A stretch of 64,000 bases of DNA, from assembly GCA_963697525.1 (NCBI GenBank), contig OY969087.1:1922001-1986000 (forward strand), read 5' to 3'. Source of the stretch: Bradymonas sp963697525 (GTDB lineage: Bacteria; Myxococcota_A; Bradymonadia; Bradymonadales; Bradymonadaceae). The notes under the pieces are model-generated. The model did not search any database. It was not told where the DNA came from and was given only the letters and a program-made list of their open reading frames with translations. Shown here piece by piece: positions 33,620 to 42,064 of this stretch. The translations under genes were made by a program, and so were the position numbers. Numbering within the stretch: position 1 is the first letter of the stretch; every line of letters begins with the position of its first letter.

Positions 33620-33842
33620 CCCGTGAAGGTAGCGCTCGGCGAAAAGCGCCTCGCGCAACCCTCACCTACAGAAGCCAATCAAACGACGATTGGCGCGCTA
33701 CGCCTACGGCTGCGCTCGAACGGCACCAACCACCCGAATGTGCCGCCTTGACCAAGGCGCCGCCGTCCAGGCGCCGCGCCGCGCGCATTCTTGCGCGGCC
33801 TTTGTAGGTGAGGGTTGGCGCGTGGCGCCTACCTTCACGTGC
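33620..33842 (+). mobile_element. Family 2 palindromic element, copy 1
   Basis: About 223 bp. The left arm CCCGTGAAGGTAGCGCTCGG .. CAACCCTCACCTACAGAAG pairs with the right arm GGCCTTTGTAGGTGAGGGTT .. GCCTACCTTCACGTG. Nearly identical copies are at 47453-47674 and 49608-49829. No open frame with family features is present. It lies 50 bases before a family 1 element, a pairing repeated in the other copies. Confidence 0.85.
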
Positions 33843-33891
33843 ATCAACAACCAACCACGCCGCATCGATGCGAACCGGCATTGCCTGCGTT

Positions 33892-34114
33892 TCGAGGTCG
33901 GTGGCCTTGCAGGCGCGTCACGCCCTCTATTGAAGGAATTATTATTGAAGGGCGGACGATCCGCAGCGTTTGCGCGTGGCGGTCGGTTGGTCGAAAAGCC
34001 ACGTGGCTTATCTGCGAGACGTACGCCATGCGCAAACGTCGCGAGCCGTCCGCCCTGAAATGCTAGTTGAACCTCAATAGAGGGCGTCACGCTCCTGCAG
34101 GGCGACCTCTTCGA
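33892..34114 (+). mobile_element. Family 1 palindromic element, copy B
   Basis: About 220 bp with ends TCGAGGTCGGTGGCCTTGCA and CTGCAGGGCGACCTCTTCGA. Arms GGGCGGACGATCCGCAGCGT and the complement (ACGTCGCGAGCCGTCCGCCC) flank one central CCACGTGG unit. It ends 127 bases before the hsdR start, and the far-upstream open frame of hsdR would begin inside it. Confidence 0.88.
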
Positions 34115-34240
34115 CCGCCGGACGCGCCAATCCCACCCTCCGGTTGCGCCGCCACTGCCATCGGCGTAGGCTTAGCCTCACCAAGCTTCCAATCACCCCC
34201 GGGGAAGCAGCACTTCTGGTCGTTGTCGAGCGGTGGCCGC

Positions 34241-37200
34241 ATGTCGAAGACCTCCCACAACTCGAATTTCTGGTTCCTGGCCGAGCACGACGAGCGCCTC
34301 GCCAAGATCGGCTACGAGGCCGAGCAACTGGCGAGCATCAGCCCGACGGCGTGCATGATGCAATTGCGCATGCTCGCCGAACTGCTGGCCAAGGAGACCG
34401 CCGCCGCGCTGGGCATCTACGATGTCTCGGAGATGTCCTTCTTCAACATCTTGCTTCGCCTCGAGCGCCACCGGGCGTTTCATGACGACATCAAGGATCT
34501 GTTCCACGAGGTGCGCACCAACGCCAACGACGTGGTCCACGGCGAGGTCTACCTGGGCGACGCCCGCGGCGTGGCGACCCGGTATCTGCGGCTGACGCGC
34601 AAGATCGCCATCTGGTTTCACCAGTCGTTTGGCTACGACCGCGACTTCTCTGCGGGCCGGTTCATCGACCCGCCCAACCTCGCCGCGCAGCGCGAGAAGG
34701 TGTTGGGCGAAAACCGCAACCTGCGCGCGGCGGTCGACGACGCCAAGAAGGCGGTCGACCAGGCCAACGAGCGCGCGTTGCAGGAGAAGCATCGACTCGC
34801 CGAGGTCGAGGACCTGCTCGCCCAGTTGCGCGAGGAGCGAAACGTCTTCCAGTCGCTGGCCGAGGAGTACGAGGCGCGCCTGGCCGAGCTGCAGTCCCGG
34901 GCCGAAGCCGCTCCCGCCGAGGAGCACGTCGAGCGCGAGGAGCGCATGCGCGAGGCGACCGAAAAGGTCGAGCTCGACGAGCAGGAGACCCGCGCCATCA
35001 TCGACGCCCAGCTTCGCCAGCGCGGCTGGCGCGCGAATACCGAGGCGCTCAGGTGGGCCGACGGGACCCGCCCGCAAGTTGGCGAGCAGATCGCCATCGC
35101 CGAGGTGCCCACTGCCGCGGGGCCGGCCGACTACGTGCTCTTCGACGGGCTCACCCCGGTCGCCATCATCGAGGCGAAGCGCTGGGACCAGCCCATCTCC
35201 GGCGGCGTCGAGCAGGCCAAGCGCTACAGCCGGGCGTGGGAGCTCGCCGAATATCAGCCGCCCGAAGGCGGACCGTGGGCGATCGACGGGCTGGAGTACG
35301 AGATTCCGTTCGTCTTCGCCTCCAACGGCCGCGAGTACCTGCACCAGCTCAAGACCCACCGCGGCATCTGGTTCCAGGACCTTCGTCGCCCCACCAATCG
35401 CTCGCGCCCGCTCGCCGGGTGGTACACGCCGGAGGGCATTCAGCGCCTGCTCGACAAGAACGTCGACCAGGCCCTGTCAAAGCTCGCCGATCTGTCGTTC
35501 GACGGGCTCGGGCTTCGCTACTACCAGCGCGAGGCCATCGAAGCGATCGAGCGCGCCATCGGGCACAGCCGCCGAAAGGCGCTGCTGGCGATGGCCACCG
35601 GCACCGGCAAGACGCGCACGGCCATCGGGTTGGTCTACCGGCTGGTGACGTCGGGCATGTTCAAACGCATCTTGTTCCTGGTCGACCGCACCTCGCTGGG
35701 AAACCAGGCCTTCGCCGCCTTCCAGACCACCAAGCTGGAGGGCCAGCATACGTTCACCGAACTCTACGACGCCAAGAGCCTCGACGAGTCCGACGTCGAG
35801 AACGACACGCGCCTGAGCATCGCCACCGTCCAGAGCATGGTGCGCCGGGTGTTCGACGTCGAGGACGGCAACAAGCCCGCCATCGACGAATTCGACTGCA
35901 TCATCGTCGACGAGTGCCACCGCGGCTATAACCTCGACCGCGAGATGAGCGAGGTCGAGCTCGAATACCGCGACCAGAACGACTACATCTCGAAGTACAG
36001 GCGCGTGCTCGACTACTTCGACGCGATGACCATCGGCCTGACCGCCACGCCCGCGCTGCACACCACCGACATTTTCCGCGAGCCAGTCTACACCTACCGC
36101 TACCAGACGGCGGTCATCGACGGCTTTTTGGTCGACCAGGACCCGCCCATCAAGATCAGCACCCAGCTCGGCGAGCAGGGCCTGCACTTCGAGCAGGGCG
36201 CGCAGCTTGCGCTGCTGGACGCGACCACCGGCGAGCTCGACTTCGCCCACACCCCCGACGAGCTCGACTTCGAGATCGACTCGTTCAACAAGGCCGTCAT
36301 CACCGACGGGTTCAACGAGGCCGTCTGCCGCGACATCGCCGAGCGCATCGACCCCGACTCTCCGGGCAAGACGCTCATCTTCTGCGTCTCCGAAGTCCAC
36401 GCCCAGATGGTCTGCGACGAGCTCAAGCGCGCTTACGCGGAGCAGGGTAGCCCAATGACCGACACCGCCATCAAGGTGCTCACCGGCTACACCGACGACG
36501 CCGAGGGCTGGCTTCGCCGCTACAAAAACGAAAAGAAGCCCGCCATCGCCATCACCGTCGATTATCTCACAACGGGTGTCGACGTGCCCGAGATCGTCAA
36601 CCTGGTCTTCCTGCGCCGCGTACGAAGCCGCATCCTCTACGAGCAGATGAAGGGCCGCGCCACCAGGCTGTGCGACGAGATCAACAAGACCGCGTTTCGC
36701 ATCTACGACTACGTCAACCTGTACGACGCCCTCGAGTCGGTCACCGACATGAAGCCGGTCGTGCAGACCCCCAATATCTCGCTCGAGCAGACCTTCGAAG
36801 AGCTCACCGCCGCCGAGAATCTCGAGTTCCTACAGCTCGCCCACCGCGAGCTCATCGGCAAGCTGACGCGCAAGCTCAAACGCCTGACCGACGACGGCAA
36901 GCAGCGCTTCAAAGAACTCGCCGGCATGTCGCCGAAGGAGTTTTTGGAGAACCTGCGCGACCGCGAGCCCGAGGAGGCCGCCGCCTGGATGCAGGACAAG
37001 GGCGGCGTCGTGCGGCAGGTGCCCAGGCTTCCCTTCGAGACCAAGGGCGTCATCTACGACGACACGCCCGACGTGGTCATCGGCGCCGAGGAGGTCGAGC
37101 TCGCGCGCGCCGACTTCCTCGAAGAATTCGAGCAATACGTCCAGGCGAACCTCGACTCGATGGACGCGCTGCGCATCGTCACCCAACGCCCGCGCGAGCT

Positions 37201-37624
37201 CACCCGCGAGAGCTTACGCGAGCTGCGCCAACGCCTCGCCCAGGACGGCTACCACACCGAAACCCTGCAAAAGGCCTGGGCCCAAAAGACCAACCAGGAC
37301 ATCGCCGCCAGCATCATCGGCTTCATCCGCCAGGCCGCCCTCGGCGAGCCCCTCGTGCCCTACGCCGAGCGCGTCAAACACGCCCTGCACGCCATCTACC
37401 AGCGCCACCAATGGTCGAGCGAGCAAAAGCGCTGGCTCGAGCGCATCGGCAAAAACCTCATCAAAGACCAAAACGTCGCCGACCCCGAAAACCTCGACGA
37501 AGCCCCGGCCTTCCAGCGCTACGGCGGCTTCCAGCGCATCAACGAATCGTACTTCGACGGGCGTCTTAAAGACGTCTTGGCAGAGTTGAACGATGAGGTT
37601 TGGAACTACGACGAGAGGGCGTAA
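34241..37624 (+). CDS. hsdR: Type I restriction enzyme, R (endonuclease/translocase) subunit
   Basis: The 1127-residue protein opens with a DUF4145-like helical domain (FLAEHDERLAKIGYEAEQLA, VRTNANDVVHGEVYLG) and a coiled coil (about 150-240). A PD-(D/E)xK nuclease has D302 and E311-A-K313 (FDGLTPVAIIEAKRW). The SF2 translocase has ATGTGKT at 452-458, DECH at 557-560, GLTATPALHT and QMKGRATRLCD. It cuts DNA away from the recognition site using ATP. The ATG at 34241 is chosen: residues further upstream translate repeat DNA. Partners hsdM and hsdS follow but are separated by unusually long gaps. Confidence 0.95.
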   Translation: MSKTSHNSNFWFLAEHDERLAKIGYEAEQLASISPTACMMQLRMLAELLAKETAAALGIYDVSEMSFFNILLRLERHRAFHDDIKDLFHEVRTNANDVVHGEVYLGDARGVATRYLRLTRKIAIWFHQSFGYDRDFSAGRFIDPPNLAAQREKVLGENRNLRAAVDDAKKAVDQANERALQEKHRLAEVEDLLAQLREERNVFQSLAEEYEARLAELQSRAEAAPAEEHVEREERMREATEKVELDEQETRAIIDAQLRQRGWRANTEALRWADGTRPQVGEQIAIAEVPTAAGPADYVLFDGLTPVAIIEAKRWDQPISGGVEQAKRYSRAWELAEYQPPEGGPWAIDGLEYEIPFVFASNGREYLHQLKTHRGIWFQDLRRPTNRSRPLAGWYTPEGIQRLLDKNVDQALSKLADLSFDGLGLRYYQREAIEAIERAIGHSRRKALLAMATGTGKTRTAIGLVYRLVTSGMFKRILFLVDRTSLGNQAFAAFQTTKLEGQHTFTELYDAKSLDESDVENDTRLSIATVQSMVRRVFDVEDGNKPAIDEFDCIIVDECHRGYNLDREMSEVELEYRDQNDYISKYRRVLDYFDAMTIGLTATPALHTTDIFREPVYTYRYQTAVIDGFLVDQDPPIKISTQLGEQGLHFEQGAQLALLDATTGELDFAHTPDELDFEIDSFNKAVITDGFNEAVCRDIAERIDPDSPGKTLIFCVSEVHAQMVCDELKRAYAEQGSPMTDTAIKVLTGYTDDAEGWLRRYKNEKKPAIAITVDYLTTGVDVPEIVNLVFLRRVRSRILYEQMKGRATRLCDEINKTAFRIYDYVNLYDALESVTDMKPVVQTPNISLEQTFEELTAAENLEFLQLAHRELIGKLTRKLKRLTDDGKQRFKELAGMSPKEFLENLRDREPEEAAAWMQDKGGVVRQVPRLPFETKGVIYDDTPDVVIGAEEVELARADFLEEFEQYVQANLDSMDALRIVTQRPRELTRESLRELRQRLAQDGYHTETLQKAWAQKTNQDIAASIIGFIRQAALGEPLVPYAERVKHALHAIYQRHQWSSEQKRWLERIGKNLIKDQNVADPENLDEAPAFQRYGGFQRINESYFDGRLKDVLAELNDEVWNYDERA

Positions 37625-37973
37625 ACATGCCGCAAAATTACGCCGCGTACCACCCGTCGCCGCCAAGCGTGATGCCGTTAGTCTTAATTGCGTTAATAGG
37701 CCGGCTCCCACGCCGGTGGTCGAGGCTTCGCACACTGAACTCTGGTCGATGGGCCGGCTTCTCGAATCGCCCATCAGTGCAGATCTCTCACGTCGTCCAC
37801 GGGGGTGGTACCCCGCCTATTAACACATCTAAGATTGACGTTCGCAGATCGGCAAAGTGGTCGGTTCTCGATGCCGCAGATCAGCAGTGCGATTGATTCG
37901 AGGCGCACCTTTGCACTAAGAACGCAGTTCGCAGTTCCTGGACCCCCGAACCCCCAGACCCCTGGACCCCCGT
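37625..37973. other. Non-coding hsdR-hsdM gap ending in a GGACCCC repeat
   Basis: No credible gene. The segment 37923-37935 repeats cagttcgcagttc, and 37933-37973 is a GGACCCC(C/T)GG-type repeat (tcctggacccccgaacccccagacccctggaccccc) that ends immediately before the hsdM ATG. Confidence 0.7.
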
Positions 37974-39467
37974 ATGTCCACCCACGACATCGTCCAAAAG
38001 CTGTGGTCCCTGTGCAACGTCCTGCGCGACGACGGGATCACCTACCACCAATACGTCACCGAGCTCACCTACCTGCTCTTTTTGAAGATGGCCGAGGAGA
38101 CGGGCATGCAGGAGACCGACGACGAGGTCCACCTGCCCGAGGGCCTTCGCTGGGCGGACCTCGCCGGCAAGGACGGCAACGAGCAGTTGCAGTTCTACCG
38201 GCGGATGCTCGTCGACCTGGGCAACCAGGGCTCCCAGCTCGTCCAGCAGATCTTTTTGAACGCGCAGACGGCGATGCGCCAGCCCAGAAACCTGAACAAG
38301 CTCGTCACCTCCATCGACGAGCTCGACTGGTTCTCGGCCCGCCGCGAGGGGCTGGGCGACCTGTACGAGGGGCTGCTCGAGAAGAACGCCAGCGAGTCCA
38401 AGACCGGCGCCGGGCAGTACTTTACGCCCCGCCCGCTCATCAACGTCATCGTCGAGCTGGTCGACCCAAAGCCCGGCGAGGTCGTCCAGGACCCGGCGGC
38501 GGGCACGGGCGGGTTTATCATCGCGGCCGACATGCACGTCAAAGCGCAGACCGACGAGCTATTCGACCTCGACGAGAAGCTCCAGGAGTTCCAGCGAAAT
38601 GACGCCTTCAAGGCCGTCGAGCTGGTGCCGGACACCCACCGGCTGGGCCTGATGAATATGCTGCTGCACGACATCGGCTGTGACTTCAAGCTCGGCGACA
38701 CGCTCTCGCCGATGGGCACCGGCCTGGCCAAGGCCGACGTCATCCTGACGAACCCCCCGTTCGGCACCAAACGAGGCGGCGGCCGCCCCACGCGCGACGA
38801 CTTCACCTTCCCGACCTCCAACAAGCAGCTCGCCTTTTTGCAGCACATCTACCGCGGCCTAAAGCCCGGCGGCCGCGCCGCCGTCGTGCTCCCCGACAAC
38901 GTGCTCTTCGAGGACAACGTCGGCCAAAAGGTGCGCACCGACCTGATGAACAAATGCGACCTGCACACCATCCTGCGGCTGCCCACCGGCATCTTCTACG
39001 CCCAGGGCGTCAAGACCAACGTGCTGTTCTTCGAGCGCGGCGACACCGACGAGGACAACACCGACGAGGTGTGGATCTACGACATGCGCACCAACATGCG
39101 CTCCTTCGGCAAGCGCAACCCCCTGAAGGCCTCCGACTTCGACGATTTCAAACAGGCCTACCTCGGTGCGGGGGCATCTTGCCCTCGTGACAGCGACCAA
39201 CTCCGCTCAGCCCGCACCGACCAGGGCGACGAAGGCCGCTTTCGCCGCTACACCCGCGACGACATCCGCGAACGCGGCGACAACCTCGACATCACCTGGC
39301 TACACGACGACGACGTCGAACGCGTCGAGGACCTGCCGCCCCCCGAAGACATCGCCACCGAGATCATCGGCAACCTCCAGATGGCCATGGACGAGATGGA
39401 GCAACTCATGGCCATCCTCGAGGGCGACGAGGACGTCGTCGTCGACGAGCCCGAAGCCGCCGAATGA
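37974..39467 (+). CDS. hsdM: Type I restriction-modification DNA methyltransferase (M subunit)
   Basis: The 497-residue N6-adenine methyltransferase has the HsdM N-domain (WSLCNVLRDDGITYHQYVTE), the SAM site DPAAGTGGF at about 173-181 and catalytic NPPF at 260-263. LFFERG and the DNLDISWL-like C-terminus (NLDITWLHDDDVERVEDLPP) complete the family layout. The segment near residues 400-417 (GAGASCPRDSDQLRSART) is unlike family members and falls where they read a short acidic loop. The start ATG directly follows a GGACCCC repeat and has no clear ribosome-binding site. Confidence 0.95.
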   Translation: MSTHDIVQKLWSLCNVLRDDGITYHQYVTELTYLLFLKMAEETGMQETDDEVHLPEGLRWADLAGKDGNEQLQFYRRMLVDLGNQGSQLVQQIFLNAQTAMRQPRNLNKLVTSIDELDWFSARREGLGDLYEGLLEKNASESKTGAGQYFTPRPLINVIVELVDPKPGEVVQDPAAGTGGFIIAADMHVKAQTDELFDLDEKLQEFQRNDAFKAVELVPDTHRLGLMNMLLHDIGCDFKLGDTLSPMGTGLAKADVILTNPPFGTKRGGGRPTRDDFTFPTSNKQLAFLQHIYRGLKPGGRAAVVLPDNVLFEDNVGQKVRTDLMNKCDLHTILRLPTGIFYAQGVKTNVLFFERGDTDEDNTDEVWIYDMRTNMRSFGKRNPLKASDFDDFKQAYLGAGASCPRDSDQLRSARTDQGDEGRFRRYTRDDIRERGDNLDITWLHDDDVERVEDLPPPEDIATEIIGNLQMAMDEMEQLMAILEGDEDVVVDEPEAAE

Positions 39468-39829
39468 CCGACATCATCCTCTCCACTCGAAGCGAAGCGA
39501 AGAGAAGGAGAGGACCGAGGAGAGGTGTCCTCTTCCGCGAAGCAAAGCGAAGCGGAGGAGGATACAGGAGGAGGCTCCTTAGCGAGCGCGGCCAACGGCC
39601 GCCGAGAAGCCCGGCCCCACGACCAGTCGCAACGAAGCATGAAGCGCAACGACTAACCACGAGCGCGGGCGGCCTCGAGGCCGTCGCAAAAGGCCCAAAG
39701 CGCCATCGGTGAGAGGGCTTCTAGCCCTCGGAAACAGGGCTGCAAGCCCTGGCATCAACGATTCTGCGACAGCCTCGGACTCGCCCGCATTCACCACCAG
39801 GCCAAAGAGACGTACGGGACGCAGAGACG
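39468..39829. other. Non-coding hsdM-hsdS gap, purine-rich and hairpin-rich
   Basis: 39485-39560 is low-complexity (repeats of gaagcgaagcgaag and gaggagag). 39714-39752 contains paired elements agggcttctagccct and agggctgcaagccct. No gene seen. Confidence 0.55.
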
Positions 39830-41389
39830 ATGGATAAAGATGTAGAGAGCAAGGTCCAGAAAGTACTGAGCGCCCAGGCATGGCCGATTCGGAGGGTAGC
39901 CGACTTGGGCACGGATTCGGAGCAGGCTGTCCTCACGGGACCCTTCGGCTCGAAACTGTCAACCGACATGTTCACCGATTCCGGCGTTCCGGTCCTCACG
40001 ATCGGCTGTCTTCAGGAAGGTGGGCTTGAGTTAGACAAGGCAAACTTCATCAGTGAGTCCACTGCCACGGAGTTTGAGCGTTATCGACTGTGCCAAGGAG
40101 ACGTTCTTTTCTCCAGAATGGCATCGGTCGGACGTGCTGCGGTGGTTCCTCATTGGCTTGAGGGGGCAATTTTTAATTACCACCTCATGAGACTCCGCCT
40201 CGACGCAAGGAAAATCCTTCCCGCGTTCTTCATGTATCAAGTCAAGGGTTCTCCGATGGTGGCTGAGTATATCGACGAAGTTACTCACGGCGCGACCCGA
40301 GATGGAATTAACACCACCGAACTGCTGGAGATGCCGGTCGCAGCGCCCGCGATTCAAGTGCAACGTCGAGTAACTGCAACACTCGACACCCTCACCTCCC
40401 ACGCCCGCCACGCCAACGACTACCTCACCTCTATCCCCCCACTCATCGACAAATTCCGCCAATCCGTCCTCGCCCGCGCCTTCACCGGCGAGCTGACCGC
40501 CGACTGGCGCGCCCAACACCCCGACGTCGAGCCGGCCTCCGAGCTGCTTGAGCGCATACGGGTAGAACGACGACAGAAGTACATCGACGACTATGGAGAG
40601 AAGTGGAGACTCAAGGAGAAGAAGAAAGCCGAAGAGACGGGCAAAGAGTGGACACCCGAGAAAGCGGAGAAGGTGGTGTCAAAAGCGAAGAAGCGTGCAG
40701 CAAAGCGTTATAAGCCCTTGGAAGCTGCCGACACAGCGGAACTGCCGGATTTGCCGCCAAGCTGGTGCTGGGCGACTGTTGAGGAGCTAAGCGCTTGCGA
40801 AGACTACTCAACGACCGACGGACCGTTCGGCTCCAAACTCAAGACCGCGCATTATGTGGATGAGGCGGAAGCAGCGGCACAGGTTGTCACTCTCACGAAT
40901 TTGGGGGTGGGGAAGTTCGATAACTCAACCCGACGCTTCATTGACGATGCGCGCTATCAGATGCTCGAGAAACATTGGATATATCCAGGAGATTTGCTGA
41001 TTGCAGCGCTTGCAGACCCGGTTGGACGTTGCTGCGAAGTCCCGGCAGACTTAGGTCCTGCAGTCGTGAAGGCTGACTGCTACCGGTACAAGGTGCATAA
41101 GAGCATCAACCGGCCCTATCTGATGCACAACTTCAACTCGCCTCAAGGACATGCTCGTTTTGAGGAGATTTCGCGCGGCGTGGGGCGTGAGCGAATCAAT
41201 CTGACCAACACCCGGTTGCTTCCCGTACCCCTGCCCCCACGCGAAGAGCAGGATGAAGTCGTTCGAATTGTCCGACGCTACCTGCAGCGGAGCGATCGGT
41301 TGCTCGACCAGATGGGCGAGACTGAGGAAATTCTCGACGTGTTGCAGATCTCGATGCTGAATGACTCGTTCTCAGGGTTGACCGGATGA
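39830..41389 (+). CDS. hsdS: Type I restriction-modification specificity (S) subunit
   Basis: The 519-residue protein has two target-recognition domains and conserved helical spacers. TRD1 spans about 20-185 (TGPFGSKLSTDMF, LCQGDVLFSRMASVGRAAVV, LEMPVAAPAIQVQRRVTATL). The central spacer (LIDKFRQSVLARAFTGELTA, RIRVERRQKYIDDYGEKWRL) follows. TRD2 spans about 310-480 (TDGPFGSKLKTAHYV, LLPVPLPPREEQDEVVRIVR). S subunits fix the bipartite DNA sequence that HsdM methylates and HsdR restricts. Base composition is clearly lower in GC within both TRDs than in the spacer, as expected when TRDs are exchanged. Confidence 0.93.
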   Translation: MDKDVESKVQKVLSAQAWPIRRVADLGTDSEQAVLTGPFGSKLSTDMFTDSGVPVLTIGCLQEGGLELDKANFISESTATEFERYRLCQGDVLFSRMASVGRAAVVPHWLEGAIFNYHLMRLRLDARKILPAFFMYQVKGSPMVAEYIDEVTHGATRDGINTTELLEMPVAAPAIQVQRRVTATLDTLTSHARHANDYLTSIPPLIDKFRQSVLARAFTGELTADWRAQHPDVEPASELLERIRVERRQKYIDDYGEKWRLKEKKKAEETGKEWTPEKAEKVVSKAKKRAAKRYKPLEAADTAELPDLPPSWCWATVEELSACEDYSTTDGPFGSKLKTAHYVDEAEAAAQVVTLTNLGVGKFDNSTRRFIDDARYQMLEKHWIYPGDLLIAALADPVGRCCEVPADLGPAVVKADCYRYKVHKSINRPYLMHNFNSPQGHARFEEISRGVGRERINLTNTRLLPVPLPPREEQDEVVRIVRRYLQRSDRLLDQMGETEEILDVLQISMLNDSFSGLTG

Positions 41390-41512
41390 GCGTTCGAACG
41401 TCGTCTGGCAGCGTTCGGGCGCAATTGGCGGGAAAACACAAGGATTCACTCGCAGGCTGAACGAACGCGGACACTTTTCGGGCGTGGAGGCGCGCAGCAT
41501 TGAGGAGTTGCG

Positions 41513-42064
41513 ATGACACAAGGCATCTACATGATGATCATCAATACGTTCAACCGCAAGGCGTGGAACAAGTACGGTGAAGTGACGTTTCGCTTCGAGG
41601 TGCTTGAGGATGTTGAACGTGCCGACAACTTGATTCGACGAGAACAGCATCACATCGACGCATTCCAGTCGCAATCTAGGCACCACGGGTATAATATCGC
41701 GTATGCTCAAGGCGGCGCGCCGGGATCGCACGCTTTCGAGAAGTACGAGTTGGCTGGCACCACTATGGAGGAGGCACGTGAAATTCGAAGGTTGTCCTGG
41801 GATCTCGACATGTTGCCCGTCAATATTGCTTGGCTAACGAAGAAGCCGGTCAAACTGATCAACTGGATCTTGCGCAATCAAGTGTTCAACGAAAATTACG
41901 AATATCCCCCTGACTTCTGGTGGACAGCAGCTCTGGTGCCGAAATTCGCAAACCGCGGCCAGGCAAAGGTTTGCGCCGCCTCGATCTCTCTAAATAAGGT
42001 CGGGGGTAGCGAGACCGATGTACTTTGCACTCCGGTTCTGGAATGCAGGAGCAGTGCCTTCTAG
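41513..42064 (+). CDS. Degenerate GIY-YIG nuclease-like open frame
   Basis: The 183-residue frame starts TQGIYMMIINTFNRKAWNKY, then GEVTFRFEVLE, LIRREQHHIDAF and HGYNIAYAQGGAPGSH. These match the second half of GIY-YIG endonucleases of the homing/intron type (AWNKYG..F.F.VLE, EQ.WID, YNI...GG). The YIG half and catalytic Arg region are missing, as if deleted after GIY, so it is probably inactive. The last 75 bases overlap the 3' end of the convergent ATPase gene. The original stop may be lost. Confidence 0.5.
   Translation: MTQGIYMMIINTFNRKAWNKYGEVTFRFEVLEDVERADNLIRREQHHIDAFQSQSRHHGYNIAYAQGGAPGSHAFEKYELAGTTMEEAREIRRLSWDLDMLPVNIAWLTKKPVKLINWILRNQVFNENYEYPPDFWWTAALVPKFANRGQAKVCAASISLNKVGGSETDVLCTPVLECRSSAF

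Noticed and set aside
34067..34240. Upstream extension of hsdR beginning in repeat DNA
   Set aside because: The extra residues translate family 1 repeat sequence; the family N-terminus starts at 34241.
39166..39582. Open frame bridging hsdM and hsdS
   Set aside because: It overlaps the hsdM 3' end in another frame and then runs through purine-rich low-complexity DNA; composition is Arg/Ser/Thr shadow-like.
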